In this document: positions 9,923-18,460 of the stretch, piece after piece
Layout of the letters: every line of letters starts with the position of its first letter
Position numbering within the stretch: position 1 is the stretch's first letter
DNA from: Corallococcus macrosporus DSM 14697
Lineage (GTDB): Bacteria > Myxococcota > Myxococcia > Myxococcales > Myxococcaceae
Direction of reading: 5' to 3'
Assembly: GCF_002305895.1 (NCBI RefSeq)
Contig: NZ_CP022203.1
Coordinates: forward strand, 6,420,001 to 6,484,000
Length of the DNA: 64,000 nucleotides
Notes under the pieces: model-generated
Databases searched by the model: none
Told to the model about the DNA's origin: nothing
Seen by the model: the letters and a program-made list of their open reading frames with translations, nothing else
Made by a program: the position numbers and the translations under genes

Positions 9923-11218
9923 CTATTGCTGTAGGGTGTAATGATATGGCTTGAGCTGCTCAAGCCATGCCGAAAGTGTCTTCGCTCGGCGATCAACCGT
10001 TCCTTCGGATAGGTCAGGGACCATTTCCAGCAAGAACCCCTTCGCAGTTTCTGGGGAAAGGTCTTGAAGCGTCGATGCCGATGCCCATCTAATCCAGGCC
10101 GAACCGCAATCGCTTACCTCAAATTGCATGCTAGCAAGAGTCAGCCTTGCATCATCTGCAAGGCGAAGCAGTTGCTCACCTGCGCTCGTTGGCTCGAGTC
10201 TATCATTGAGAAATCCTAGGATGCGCGCAGCACGCAAATAGTAGTTTACTTGTCGATGGACCACTCCTAGGCTGTGTGCCGTGACGCGTCTCGTCTGAGA
10301 TGCAATTTTTACTGTCTGGAAAACTCGCCCGAGGTCATCGGCCTGCGGAACCTTGACGCTTTCCAATGCCCTGCGGCTCTGCTTGCGAACCCGCGCAAGA
10401 TTTCTACGTGCCGTCAGACTGCTCAATGATAAGGGCCTGAAAACGATTTCCCCTGCGGTGGTCACCATCTCGACCCGTAGTTCAAGCTCACGCTGAGCTA
10501 GTGCTGCCAACAGCGGCTCAAGAAGTTTAGCCTCCCCAGGACTGCGCGCTGCATGGTCTACAGCCTGAGAATCATTCTCTGCGGAAGCTACAAGGCATCG
10601 TTGGAACGCCTTGGAAACCTCTGGCGTGGCCTCAACTTCCAGGTCGAGAATAAATGAACCTGGACGAGCCCCGACTGGAACGAGCGCTCCTACAACACCT
10701 ACAGAATCCATTGCGCCATTGAAAAATCGTGCCCAAAGCTCAATCGCGGGGAACACTTCTTCAACTGAGAGCTTTCGAGTCCGATCAAATGCCTCAACGA
10801 CTACACGCTGAATCCATGAGGATCCTGCCACAGGTGCAGTCGTCCCCTGTGCATCCACCACGTCCAGAACATCCTCGGGCGGTGGTAAGACAGATGGGTC
10901 TATCTCATCAATGCCGAGGGTCTGGAGGTCCACTTCTCCTCCAGTCTTCGACGTCTTTACAAAGTACACAAAACCATCTTCGGCACTGACAATGGCGCTG
11001 TGAATTGGCAATTCCCCTCTGCGCACGCTACGCAGCCTATCGGCGCTGATGGGGACATAGATCCAATGATCCTCCGCATCAGTCTCATCAGCCCAAAACG
11101 CCAAAAACAGAACTCCAGCTGCATTTTGAGCCGAAAACGTCTTTGGACCGTCATAGTAGTCTAAGACGTCCACAATCTTTAGCCGGCCAAGGGTGGTGCC
11201 TAGTGGAAGCGGGTACAT
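9923..11218 (-). CDS. Island protein, 431 aa, DUF6575-like N-terminus
   Basis: Last gene of a three-gene minus-strand cassette. Its ATG directly abuts the TAA of the upstream 138-residue gene, so the two are translationally coupled. The N-terminal ~120 residues (LPLGTTLGRLKIVDVLDYYDGP, FSAQNAAGVLFLAFW, WIYVPISADRLRSVRRGEL) resemble what I recall as DUF6575. A central acidic linker (about 125-145) leads to an alpha/beta region, and the C-terminal ~120 residues are helical with a helix-turn-helix look (VHRQVNYYLRAARILGFL) and end in RAKTLSAWLEQLKPYHYTLQQ. No nuclease motif such as PD-(D/E)xK or HNH is obvious. GC is visibly lower than in the core genes. Association with a DNA methyltransferase suggests a restriction or defence role; this is inference. 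Confidence 0.75.
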   Translation of the reverse strand: MYPLPLGTTLGRLKIVDVLDYYDGPKTFSAQNAAGVLFLAFWADETDAEDHWIYVPISADRLRSVRRGELPIHSAIVSAEDGFVYFVKTSKTGGEVDLQTLGIDEIDPSVLPPPEDVLDVVDAQGTTAPVAGSSWIQRVVVEAFDRTRKLSVEEVFPAIELWARFFNGAMDSVGVVGALVPVGARPGSFILDLEVEATPEVSKAFQRCLVASAENDSQAVDHAARSPGEAKLLEPLLAALAQRELELRVEMVTTAGEIVFRPLSLSSLTARRNLARVRKQSRRALESVKVPQADDLGRVFQTVKIASQTRRVTAHSLGVVHRQVNYYLRAARILGFLNDRLEPTSAGEQLLRLADDARLTLASMQFEVSDCGSAWIRWASASTLQDLSPETAKGFLLEMVPDLSEGTVDRRAKTLSAWLEQLKPYHYTLQQ

Positions 11219-11635
11219 TTAGGTTGCAGCCTCGGCATCATCAACAAATGAAAGATGTGGAGTCGCTCCGACACGAAACCAGACGGTAATGTGAGAAGGA
11301 TGGATGCTAGGTGTAGGCTTCATCTTTCCATGTTCCGCATTCAGCACCCCGACAGCGATTCGCCGCTCTCGAAGCGGCTTGTACCGCTGTCGAGTCTTTT
11401 GCGACCCCTCTAGCTTCGTGTGCAGAGATGCCCCACATGCCATCCAAAAATGGTCCCCGTGCTCTCGTCCGGGATTCTTCTCGAATGTGGAGAGAAAATC
11501 CCCTGGAACGCTGGGGATGCCCCTCACGAGTCGAAAGGCACGTCCCTCCGCATCCACTGCATCTGCCGGAGGAACATCCTTAGGGAAGAAGCTGGGCCAC
11601 TCAGAGACGCCTAGTTTGGTCGAGTCCTCAAGCAC
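11219..11635 (-). CDS. Small protein of the methyltransferase cassette, 138 aa
   Basis: Middle gene of the cassette, 92 bp after the methyltransferase and with zero spacing to the 431-residue gene. It starts at GTG 11635 (MLEDSTKLGVSEWPSFFPKD). I do not recognise the family. Visible features are a FHWMACGASLH-like segment (as DHFWMACGASLHTKLEGSQ), a basic KTRQRYKPLRERR patch around residues 80-92, and a beta-strand-like ITVWFRVGATPHLSFVDD tail. The coupling suggests it acts together with the downstream protein. Confidence 0.7.
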   Translation of the reverse strand: MLEDSTKLGVSEWPSFFPKDVPPADAVDAEGRAFRLVRGIPSVPGDFLSTFEKNPGREHGDHFWMACGASLHTKLEGSQKTRQRYKPLRERRIAVGVLNAEHGKMKPTPSIHPSHITVWFRVGATPHLSFVDDAEAAT

Positions 11636-11727
11636 AATGTGCGCCAGACTGCCACAGGACGAAGAAGACCGCTATAGCCTGCATTCAGCCCTGGGCCTTC
11701 TCAGAAGGGCGGCAGCTTGGTGGGCAC

Positions 11728-12438
11728 CTATCCAATGTTCCTGCCATAGGGTCTGGCGTTCGTCACCGCTAGGCGAGCCTCTGCGACACGAAGTGCCTCT
11801 GGATTAATATCTACGCCTGCGGAATGCCTCCCCGTCAGGGCAGCAGCCACCAGCGTGGACCCGGCTCCCATGAAAGGGTCGGCCACCAAATCACCTTCCG
11901 ATGAGCTTTGCTCGATAAGTACACGAAGAAGTTCAATCGGCTTTTCCGCTGGATATCCCCCTCGCACCCTGGGAAACGCGAGCACATCTGGAACCGACAA
12001 GCTCCGAAGCCGTCTCTTCCCCTTCTCAAAGAATAGTACAACCTCGTACCGAGAGCGGTAGTGATACCCCATTCCGATTGATACTTTATCCCACACCAGG
12101 GGCTTCCAAAACTTGAACCCTGCTGCCTCACCCAACGGCTTTGCGACAAACATGGTTTCGGAATCGCAAAACAAATAGAAATGACTATTCTTCTTGAGGA
12201 CTCTAAAAGCCTGCTCCATCAACTGGGGGAAGCGGCTGTTGGGAAATATGGCGAACCAGGGATTCGAAGATCCTTTCGACTTACTCAGCCGAGTAGTAGT
12301 CCCAACTGCACGGTGCTTCTCTAGTGACTCATAAGGCGGATCGGTTATAAGTAGATCGACCGATTCTGAGGCTAGCCCCTCAAGCCAGTTTATGGCGTCG
12401 CATTGCGCTAGTGAGTAGGTTGGTGTGGGGGTGGGCAC
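11728..12438 (-). CDS. DNA methyltransferase, beta-class amino-methylating
   Basis: A 236-residue N6-adenine or N4-cytosine DNA methyltransferase. Catalytic motif IV DPPY is at residues 33-36 and the SAM-binding DPFMGAGST at 187-195, so the order is DPPY first with a recognition region between, as in the beta class. The segment YPAEKPIELLRVLI precedes motif I, as in that class. It would methylate adenine (N6) or cytosine (N4) in a sequence context I cannot predict. First gene of the cassette, starting at GTG 12438 with a GAGG-like site. No classical restriction endonuclease gene is adjacent; the two downstream genes are the candidates for partners. Confidence 0.88.
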   Translation of the reverse strand: MPTPTPTYSLAQCDAINWLEGLASESVDLLITDPPYESLEKHRAVGTTTRLSKSKGSSNPWFAIFPNSRFPQLMEQAFRVLKKNSHFYLFCDSETMFVAKPLGEAAGFKFWKPLVWDKVSIGMGYHYRSRYEVVLFFEKGKRRLRSLSVPDVLAFPRVRGGYPAEKPIELLRVLIEQSSSEGDLVADPFMGAGSTLVAAALTGRHSAGVDINPEALRVAEARLAVTNARPYGRNIG

Positions 12439-12937
12439 GGCTCCCCCCTACCTCATTTCAGCCTCAAACGCACGAATCGCGGTCCGTAAACGCCCAATTG
12501 CGAGCTGCATATGTCTGGCTCGGCTTCCGAGCGAGCAGCCGATCGGGCGGACTAGGGGCCGCCTGATACTCGTGAGCGCAGCTCATTTTCCTTTGAGGAT
12601 AGGTCTCACGCGTTACGCAGGCCCCCTACGTCCATCAGAGGGCCAGAGGCAGGCTCCGCGCCCACGAAGCGGAGGTCGGTGTGGCATCTTATCCCACAAC
12701 AGCCTCCGCAGAAACTCTCGTCCGCGCCCCCATTTCCCCACCTGCACCTGCTTGAGCTGCACGCTACAGAAGAGGTCCCCCTATGGTTCCAGGGGCCTCA
12801 TGCGCCACTGTCCCATCTCCAAAATGTCTCCAAGACTGGAGGGGATTCCGGGCGACAGGCGGGACTGGCGAGGACTGCCCCGTGGACTCGAAGTGCCCGG
12901 ATTCACTCACGATTCAGCGAAAGGCGTGTGCCGTCGC
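12439..12937. other. Island spacer, no gene recognised
   Basis: About 500 bp upstream of the methyltransferase cassette. Open frames are present but have no recognisable family or start site. The cassette promoter presumably lies at the left edge of this stretch, but no clear -35/-10 pair was seen. Confidence 0.35.
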
Positions 12938-12987
12938 GGGTTTGGGGCACCCCGTGTCCACGGGTTCAAATCCTGTCTCCCCGACCA
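12938..12987 (+). tRNA. tRNA-Pro(GGG) 3' fragment
   Basis: The sequence reads as the 3' part of a tRNA: partial anticodon arm gggt-ttggggc-accc (anticodon GGG), variable loop, T-arm ACGGG-TTCAAAT-CCTGT (12960-12976), acceptor 3' strand CTCCCCG (12977-12983), discriminator A and an encoded CCA (12985-12987). The matching 5' acceptor and D-arm are absent upstream, so this is not a functional gene. It is probably an attachment-site relic of another element that targeted a tRNA-Pro gene. Confidence 0.5.
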
Positions 12988-13224
12988 CGTCATGAAGCGG
13001 GCTGGAGGCCGAAAAGGTCTCCATCCCGTTTCACTTCGGGCCTCTGGCTTCGCTCCCTCCTGCATCAGGATGGCCGTTGGGCTCCTGTGCATGTAGCGCT
13101 GGGGGTGGAGAGATGCTGGTGCTCGGCCGGTTCTTGGAGGCCAAGTACTGAAGCTTGTGCCGCTATTTTGGGGGGACGCCGCGCTGTCCTCTGGCTCCGA
13201 GTCTGGACGGCGAGCATCGACGAC
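12988..13224. other. Spacer after the tRNA-Pro relic
   Basis: The sequence continues past the CCA without a recognisable gene up to the AlbA_2-type fragment. It may be flank that travelled with the captured tRNA end. Confidence 0.3.
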
Positions 13225-13704
13225 TCAGCTCCGGAATCGCTCCTGGATGTAGGCCTGCATTCTCGCCCCCGACAGGTCCTGGGAGGACGGGCCGGCCCGA
13301 ACGTAGAAGCGCTCCACGTTGCCGTCCTTGACGAAGATGGGAGACCGCCCCGGCAAGTAATCCACAGCCAGCACGCGTCCCCCCTGGTAGTCATCGAACC
13401 GGGGATGGATGTACATCATGTGACTGGTCCCCATTCGGTCCTTGATGAGCTCCACCAAGCGCAGGCTCATCCTGTCCTCGCTCTCGAACTTGTCGGGTCC
13501 GAGCCCCACCAGCGTGCCGTCATTCGCCACACCGATGAGCAGCGTGCCCCCGTCCGTGTTGATGAAAGCCGCCAGGGTCTTCAACACGCTGAGCACCATC
13601 TTCGGGTCTTCCTGGCCAGTATGTAGGTTCATTCGCAGGGTGGACTTGAACTCGACGCTGGAGGAATCCCCGCCCTTGATGAGCTCTCCAGTGCTCAGCA
13701 ACAC
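13225..13704 (-). pseudogene. AlbA_2 (Schlafen-type) domain protein, truncated
   Basis: The 159 codons encode an AlbA_2-like domain: ESSVEFK-type start (GGDSSSVEFKST), then LKTLAAFINTDGGTLLIGVANDG, then PIFVKDGNVERFYVRAG and a C-terminal YIQERFR. In full proteins this domain is usually C-terminal to a longer ATPase or helix-turn-helix part. Here the 5' end coincides with the broken edge of an IS630 transposase, so the upstream part was probably removed on insertion. AlbA_2 proteins are frequent in defence and regulatory loci. The short form could still be expressed from GTG 13704, but no ribosome binding site was seen. Confidence 0.7.
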
Positions 13705-13705
13705 C

Positions 13706-14149
13706 CGGGCAACGACGGGTGGTGGTGACTCCCGGCAACAACCAGAAGCGCTACCTGGCTGGAGCGCTCAATACGCGCACCGGGCAACTGACGTGGGTGG
13801 AAGGCACGTCCAAGGCAAGTGCCCTCTTCATCCAATTGCTGTGGCGTCTGGCGAGTCAATACCGGCGCGCTCGCCGTATCCACCTCGTCCTCGACAACGC
13901 CTCGGTTCACTCCAGCAAGAAGACGCTCAAGGCGCTCGCGCATTTCGGCGGGCGATTCGTCCTCCACTTCCTCCCGCCGTGCTGCCCCCAGGGCAATCGC
14001 ATCGAACGGGTGTGGCTCGACCTGCATGCCAACGTCACCCGCAATCACCGCTGCCGCACCATGGACCAGCTCATGGTCCGGGTGCATGCCTACCTCTCGG
14101 CTCGAAATGCCCAGCACTCCGCCAGTCCATCCCTACGACGAGTCGACCT
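13706..14149 (+). pseudogene. IS630-family transposase, C-terminal part, split by IS66
   Basis: The frame VVVTPGNNQKRYLAGALN, then IHLVLDNASVHSSKKT, then LPPCCPQGNRIERVWLDLHANV is the DDE endonuclease C-terminal half of an IS630-type transposase, with the catalytic D in LDN and E in NRIERVW. The N-terminal half is absent. The 3' end is interrupted at 14149 by an IS66 element. Removing that element and one copy of the 8-bp duplication restores the frame to a TGA at 16752-16754 (RVDLRRTS stop). Confidence 0.8.
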
Positions 14150-14222
14150 GTATCCGCTGCACGAGCCCCGTCTTCCGTGGGCCGGGCGGACGCCGCATGC
14201 TGGCGGGGTGAATGAGACGCTT

Positions 14223-15920
14223 TCAGCGCGGCGGCGACTGCTCTTCGGACGAGGCCGCAACCGGCGCCGGGACGGTGAGTTCGCCCACCTCGGCGTCGAG
14301 TTCGGCGGGGAGGAGGCGAGCGCGCGTGGCGGCCCAGTACTTGGGGGCGAGTTCCAGGTAGCGCTCGCGGGGCCAGTAGGCCAGCACGCGCAGGACGTCG
14401 CGCAGGTAGGCCTCCGGCTCGAGTCCGTGCAGCCGCGCGGTGGCGATGAGGGTGAAGAGGTGGCCGGCGCGCTCGGCATGGTCATCGCTCCCGACGAAGA
14501 GCCAAGCCTTGCGTCCGACGGCAATCCTCCTCAACTCTCTCTCGCTGCGGTTGTTCTCAAGCAGCAGCCGTCCGTCGTCGAGGAAGCAGCGCAGCGCCTC
14601 GCGCTGGCGCAGGGCGTAGCCGAGGGCCCGGCGCAAGAGGCCGCGCTGCTCCCGCACCTTCTCGTACTCTTCCTGGGCCCAGACGAAGAAGGCGTCCACG
14701 TGTGCACGCAGGTGGGCATGCCTCAGCCGGTGAATCTCCTCCGGGGGCTTGTCCCTCCACGTGTCTTCGAGTTGGAAGAGGCGGCTGATGCGCGCCAGCC
14801 CCTCCCTGGCGACGACGTCCTTGGCCATCGCCGCCTCCCAGAAGCCCCGGCGGCAGTGCGCCCAGCACGCCACCTCCTGACACACCCCCTCCTCGCCGTC
14901 AGCGGGCGCGTCCTCGGCGGGTCGGAAGAGGGCGTTGTAGACGCTCTTGGCGTCGGCCTGCACGTAGCCCTTGAAGCCCTTGAAGAGCTCCAGCACCGCG
15001 GCGCTCGTCTCCTTCGGCGTGTACTCGAAGAAGACGGCGTCCCTGTCGACTACCTGGACGAAGTAGTGGCCGCGTCGGCACGCCTGGCGCTGCCCCTCGG
15101 CGGGGGCCGGCTGCACCGCCACGCCCGTGGCGTCGGTGGCGATGCAGAAGGCGGTGGCCAGCGCCTCCTCGCGCATGGCGGCCACCACGGTGGTGCCCAG
15201 GGTGGCGCCCATGTCCTCCAGCCACCGCGCCATCGTCCCCCTGTCCACCGCCACGCCGTCGCGGGCCAGGCGCTTCTCCATGCGGAACAACGGCAGTCCG
15301 TCGCAGTACTTCTCGGTGGCCAGGTGGGCCAGCAGCGAGGGCGCCGCCAGGCAGCGGAAGAAGACTTCCTTGGGCGCCATGGCCGAGGCCAGCGTGGCCT
15401 CCCCGTCGGCCCCCACGGTGCGGTACTTCACCCGGGCGATGACGAGGCGCCGCATACCGCCGCGCTGCCAGGCCAGCTTGCAGCTCTCCTCGAAGCCGAT
15501 TTTCTCCGCCTTCCCCTGGGCCACCAGCTCGTCGAAGAGAGGGTCCGCAATCTCCACCCGCCTCTCTTCCAGCGGCAGACTCTTCAAGTCCCGCCGGCCC
15601 TTGGGCTTGGACTTCTGCTTCGCCCCCGCGCCGCCTGACGCCTCCGCCGAGGCCATGCCCAGCGTGCCGGCCACCTCTTCCAGCGCGCGCAGCTTCTGGG
15701 CGAATTCCAACTCCAACTGCTGAGTGTCCACCCGCTCCGCCTTGGCCATGAAGAGGCGGCGCTTGAGTAACTCCAACTCCAGCCGCAGCCTCTCGTGCGA
15801 GGCTTTCAGCACGTCCCGCTCCCTCTCCAACTGCGCGGCGCGCTGCCTCTCGGCGCTCAACAGCGCCTCGAGCTCGGCGATGCGCGCCTGCGCGGAAATG
15901 GGAGACTCGTGCGTGGACAC
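14223..15920 (-). CDS. tnpC: IS66 transposase TnpC
   Basis: A 565-residue DDE transposase of the IS66 family. An N-terminal coiled coil (ARIAELEALLSAERQRAAQLERE) is followed by a zinc-finger-like segment, then the catalytic domain with CIATDATGVAV (first Asp), YVQADAKSVYNALF (second Asp), CWAHCRRGFWEA, and NNRSERELRRIAVGRKAWLF containing the Glu. The GTG at 15920 (VSTHESPISAQ) is taken as start because upstream codons are unconserved. It lies 77 bp after tnpB. Confidence 0.93.
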   Translation of the reverse strand: MSTHESPISAQARIAELEALLSAERQRAAQLERERDVLKASHERLRLELELLKRRLFMAKAERVDTQQLELEFAQKLRALEEVAGTLGMASAEASGGAGAKQKSKPKGRRDLKSLPLEERRVEIADPLFDELVAQGKAEKIGFEESCKLAWQRGGMRRLVIARVKYRTVGADGEATLASAMAPKEVFFRCLAAPSLLAHLATEKYCDGLPLFRMEKRLARDGVAVDRGTMARWLEDMGATLGTTVVAAMREEALATAFCIATDATGVAVQPAPAEGQRQACRRGHYFVQVVDRDAVFFEYTPKETSAAVLELFKGFKGYVQADAKSVYNALFRPAEDAPADGEEGVCQEVACWAHCRRGFWEAAMAKDVVAREGLARISRLFQLEDTWRDKPPEEIHRLRHAHLRAHVDAFFVWAQEEYEKVREQRGLLRRALGYALRQREALRCFLDDGRLLLENNRSERELRRIAVGRKAWLFVGSDDHAERAGHLFTLIATARLHGLEPEAYLRDVLRVLAYWPRERYLELAPKYWAATRARLLPAELDAEVGELTVPAPVAASSEEQSPPR

Positions 15921-15997
15921 CGCGGCCTTGTAACCACTCGCCACCGCGCTGTCGACACCTGCCTGGTGCCCCCGCGCGGTGGTGCGCCTGGCGCCTC

Positions 15998-16339
15998 TCA
16001 ATGTGGGCGAGGGCCCCGCCTGGGCGCCTCCACGCGCAGCCCGTCCAGCAACTCCTCCAGCACGTGCTCCTCCACCGCCAGGCTGGTAGCGCCTTCCTCC
16101 AACCCTCGCGGCACCTGGAAGCAGCCGGTGTCCAGCCGCTTGTAGAAGAGGCACAGCCCCGTCCCGTCGTAGAAGAGTACCTTCAGCGCCGTGCGCCGCT
16201 TGCCGAAGAAGACGAAGAGGGCGCCGCTGCGCGGCTTGCGTCCCAGCCTCTCCTCCACCAACCCCGACAGCCGCTCGAAGCCCCAGCGCAAGTCAATCGG
16301 CTCCAGGCCCAGGAAGATTTCGACGCCGTGCGGAATCAT
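15998..16339 (-). CDS. tnpB: IS66 accessory protein TnpB
   Basis: A 113-residue IS66 Orf2-like protein with the family signature LRWGFERLSGLV, RSGALFVFFGKRRTALKVLFYDGTGLCLFYKRLD. It is required for transposition in studied IS66 elements, with an unknown biochemical role. It overlaps the tnpA stop by 4 bp (ATGA), indicating translational coupling. Full length. Confidence 0.92.
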   Translation of the reverse strand: MIPHGVEIFLGLEPIDLRWGFERLSGLVEERLGRKPRSGALFVFFGKRRTALKVLFYDGTGLCLFYKRLDTGCFQVPRGLEEGATSLAVEEHVLEELLDGLRVEAPRRGPRPH

Positions 16340-16680
16340 CGCGCCCCGCCCCGGCTCGCCGCACCCAGCGCCGCCAGCGCTACACCCACCGTCGCCACGT
16401 CCGCCCCCGCCGGCACCAGCACCCGCGCCCCGTGTGCCTCAATGACGACGAGTCCTGCACCCGGTGCGGCTTCGACGCGGGCTGGGGACGAAACCAGCCT
16501 CACCAGCGGCACCGCCGCCTCCTCTTCTCCACGCCCCGCCTTCGCCAGTCGACTCGACCACCGGTACAGCGGGCTGGGCGTGAACTCCTTCCCACGGCAG
16601 TACTCCTCCGCGCTCAGCCCACTGGTGCGCCACTCCTCCACTCGCTTCTTCCACAGCTCCGCATTCGCCATGCGCGCCAC
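16336..16680 (-). CDS. tnpA: IS66 accessory protein TnpA
   Basis: A 114-residue protein with the N-terminal helix-turn-helix typical of IS66 TnpA (WKKRVEEWRTSGLSAEEYCRG, LYRWSSRLAK) and a variable C-terminus. It is the first gene of the element, starting 27 bp inside the right inverted repeat. An alternative start is the second methionine (MANAELWKK). Confidence 0.88.
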   Translation of the reverse strand: MARMANAELWKKRVEEWRTSGLSAEEYCRGKEFTPSPLYRWSSRLAKAGRGEEEAAVPLVRLVSSPARVEAAPGAGLVVIEAHGARVLVPAGADVATVGVALAALGAASRGGAR

Positions 16681-16857
16681 CTTGCGCGCTCCGGCTCATC
16701 CCCTCCAGACGGGGCTCGTGCAGCGGATACGTCGACCTCAGGCGCACATCCTGAGGCCGTTCGAGAATTACGATCCTTGGTTTAGAGCCCCACCTTCATC
16801 CCCGCTTCGGGCCGTTTCCACCTCGGTTACCGAGCCTGTGCAGTTGCCCTTAGGGCT

Positions 16858-18153
16858 TCACTGACTCTTGGCCAAACTCGCCAGCTTTGGCGACGAGCGC
16901 AGGAAGAAGAGAAGATACGGGTCGACGATCGTCAACGTCTCGACGCTCGCATTCTCGTCCCACTCGATAATGCGCTGGGCTGGGTAAGCATTAAGAGCGA
17001 TTGTGCTGATCTGCTTACATGCCTCGGCGTAGCTGCTACCAACCGGGGTTGTCCCGCCCGCACAGACACTCTCGATGCGCTTGCCGATCTCGGCCCATGG
17101 GAAATCCATCCGTGGAGGATTGGCAGCAATAGCCAGCAGCACGGCCCTGTAGACGTCGCCTTTCGAGCCCTCCTTGAATATGAACTCCTTCCTTTCGGTG
17201 CCGCGCGTCTTCGGCCCTTGATGCATGTGCCCAACGAGGGAGCTGTAGTCGCACACGGTCGAGGTGGACTGGAGGATACGGCGCTTCAAACTCGCGTTGA
17301 GTGTCAGCGACGCCTGCTTCGCCTGCTCCTCCTCAGTGCCGGTGATGAAGCAAGTTTGGAGGCAAAGCGACTGCATGATCTGCGGTGACCCGCATGCCTC
17401 GGTAGCAAAATACATCGCGTCGACATCGGTGATCGTCACGTTCAGTTTCGTGAAGCCGACGCGGGCGATTTCAGCTAGCTGTTCCGGCCCCCAGAAAGCA
17501 GTGTCGATGTTTGCCGTGCGCCCCCTCAACTCCGGATTTGACCGGACAACGTCATCAGCGCGATGCGGAACCGACGCAACACAGATCCGCACGCCACGTT
17601 CGGCCGCTGCCTTGATCTGCTGGGCAGCTGCGACCTGCACGTCGCGTCCCATGTAGTGAAAGTCATCGACAAAGATGACAAACGCACTGCCAGCGATCTC
17701 CTTCTCAACTTGCGCCAGCCCCCGGCGCTGTGACGTCGCAGAGGTCGCCTCCGATTTAGCCTTGGAGTATTGGTACCCGGCCTCACCTGACGCCTCAGTT
17801 AGGAACGGAATCCCTGCCTTTCCGCCGCCTTTGACCGAGGCTTGATGCGTCGAGGTTGAACCCGACTGTGTGACCTCACTGTGTGGTACCTCCATCCAGT
17901 CGAGGACGAGAGTCCAGAGGTCCTCCGGCTCCTTGATCATCGCGCCAGATATCTGGATCAGGTTGTCCTTGCCCACGACCTTCTCCACGAGCACGGTTTT
18001 CCCAGACTTGGAGGGCCCCGAGAGGGATACCACCTGCTTCGGCGTTGCGAGCGCTCGCCGCAGTCGTCCTTCGAGATCCTCCCCTGCACGCGGGATGTAC
18101 GTGTGAGCAGGGAAGTCGTTGGGAGTGAAGACGTCGGTTGCTTTCAGCAGCAT
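16858..18153 (-). CDS. P-loop ATPase, 431 aa
   Basis: Walker A is GPSKSGKT (about residues 45-52 from MLLKATDVF) and Walker B is FVIFVDDFHYMG. The family looks like stand-alone AAA/STAND-type ATPases that begin LLKATDVFTPNDFPAHTY. A Gly/Ser-rich insert with glycine and threonine repeats lies around 100-140. The C-terminal ~150 residues are helical and end near VDPYLLFFLR; this suggests a sensor or effector part, but no nuclease or TIR motif is visible. ATG 18153 is chosen because GAGGAAGGG sits 7 bp before it, while the upstream ATG at 18180 lacks a site. It stands alone on the island. A role in defence is plausible but unproven. Confidence 0.8.
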   Translation of the reverse strand: MLLKATDVFTPNDFPAHTYIPRAGEDLEGRLRRALATPKQVVSLSGPSKSGKTVLVEKVVGKDNLIQISGAMIKEPEDLWTLVLDWMEVPHSEVTQSGSTSTHQASVKGGGKAGIPFLTEASGEAGYQYSKAKSEATSATSQRRGLAQVEKEIAGSAFVIFVDDFHYMGRDVQVAAAQQIKAAAERGVRICVASVPHRADDVVRSNPELRGRTANIDTAFWGPEQLAEIARVGFTKLNVTITDVDAMYFATEACGSPQIMQSLCLQTCFITGTEEEQAKQASLTLNASLKRRILQSTSTVCDYSSLVGHMHQGPKTRGTERKEFIFKEGSKGDVYRAVLLAIAANPPRMDFPWAEIGKRIESVCAGGTTPVGSSYAEACKQISTIALNAYPAQRIIEWDENASVETLTIVDPYLLFFLRSSPKLASLAKSQ

Positions 18154-18180
18154 TGCATACCCTTCCTCACAGAGAGCCAA

Positions 18181-18198
18181 TTATGCACGGGAGCATAA
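18181..18198. promoter_or_regulatory. Palindrome upstream of the ATPase gene, possible operator
   Basis: ttatgc-acggga-gcataa is a perfect 6-bp inverted repeat with a 6-bp spacer, 28 bp before the ATPase start. Its position fits a repressor site over the promoter or leader. No regulator gene adjoins it. Confidence 0.35.
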
Positions 18199-18460
18199 GA
18201 CAATTTGAGGCCCCGTCGAGGGAAGCTGGTGCGGCGCGGTGGAGGACGCTGATGCCGGGGGCGAGCAGGGCCGTGCGCACAAACGGTGCGGCCCTCTTGG
18301 GTCACGAGCCCGTTCCTAGCCGCCATCCCAGCAGGTGACCATTATACTTGCGCGGCTTGGTGGCCACGGCTGGCAGCGCGTGGCCCGCGAGCCAGGGACG
18401 GTGCGCGGAAAGTTACGGTTCCCGCCATAGGGCCGGGAACCGGGAACCAGCGGCCACGCG

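Larger units (their letters stand above)
14150..16730 (-). mobile_element. IS66-family insertion sequence, complete (2,581 bp)
   Basis: Bounded by perfect 24-bp terminal inverted repeats at 14150-14173 and 16707-16730 (outer ends begin gtatccgctgcacgag). It is flanked by an 8-bp target duplication, gtcgacct, at 14142-14149 and 16731-16738. It carries tnpA, tnpB and tnpC in the order standard for IS66, all on the minus strand. Perfect ends and intact genes suggest recent and possibly active transposition. Confidence 0.93.
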
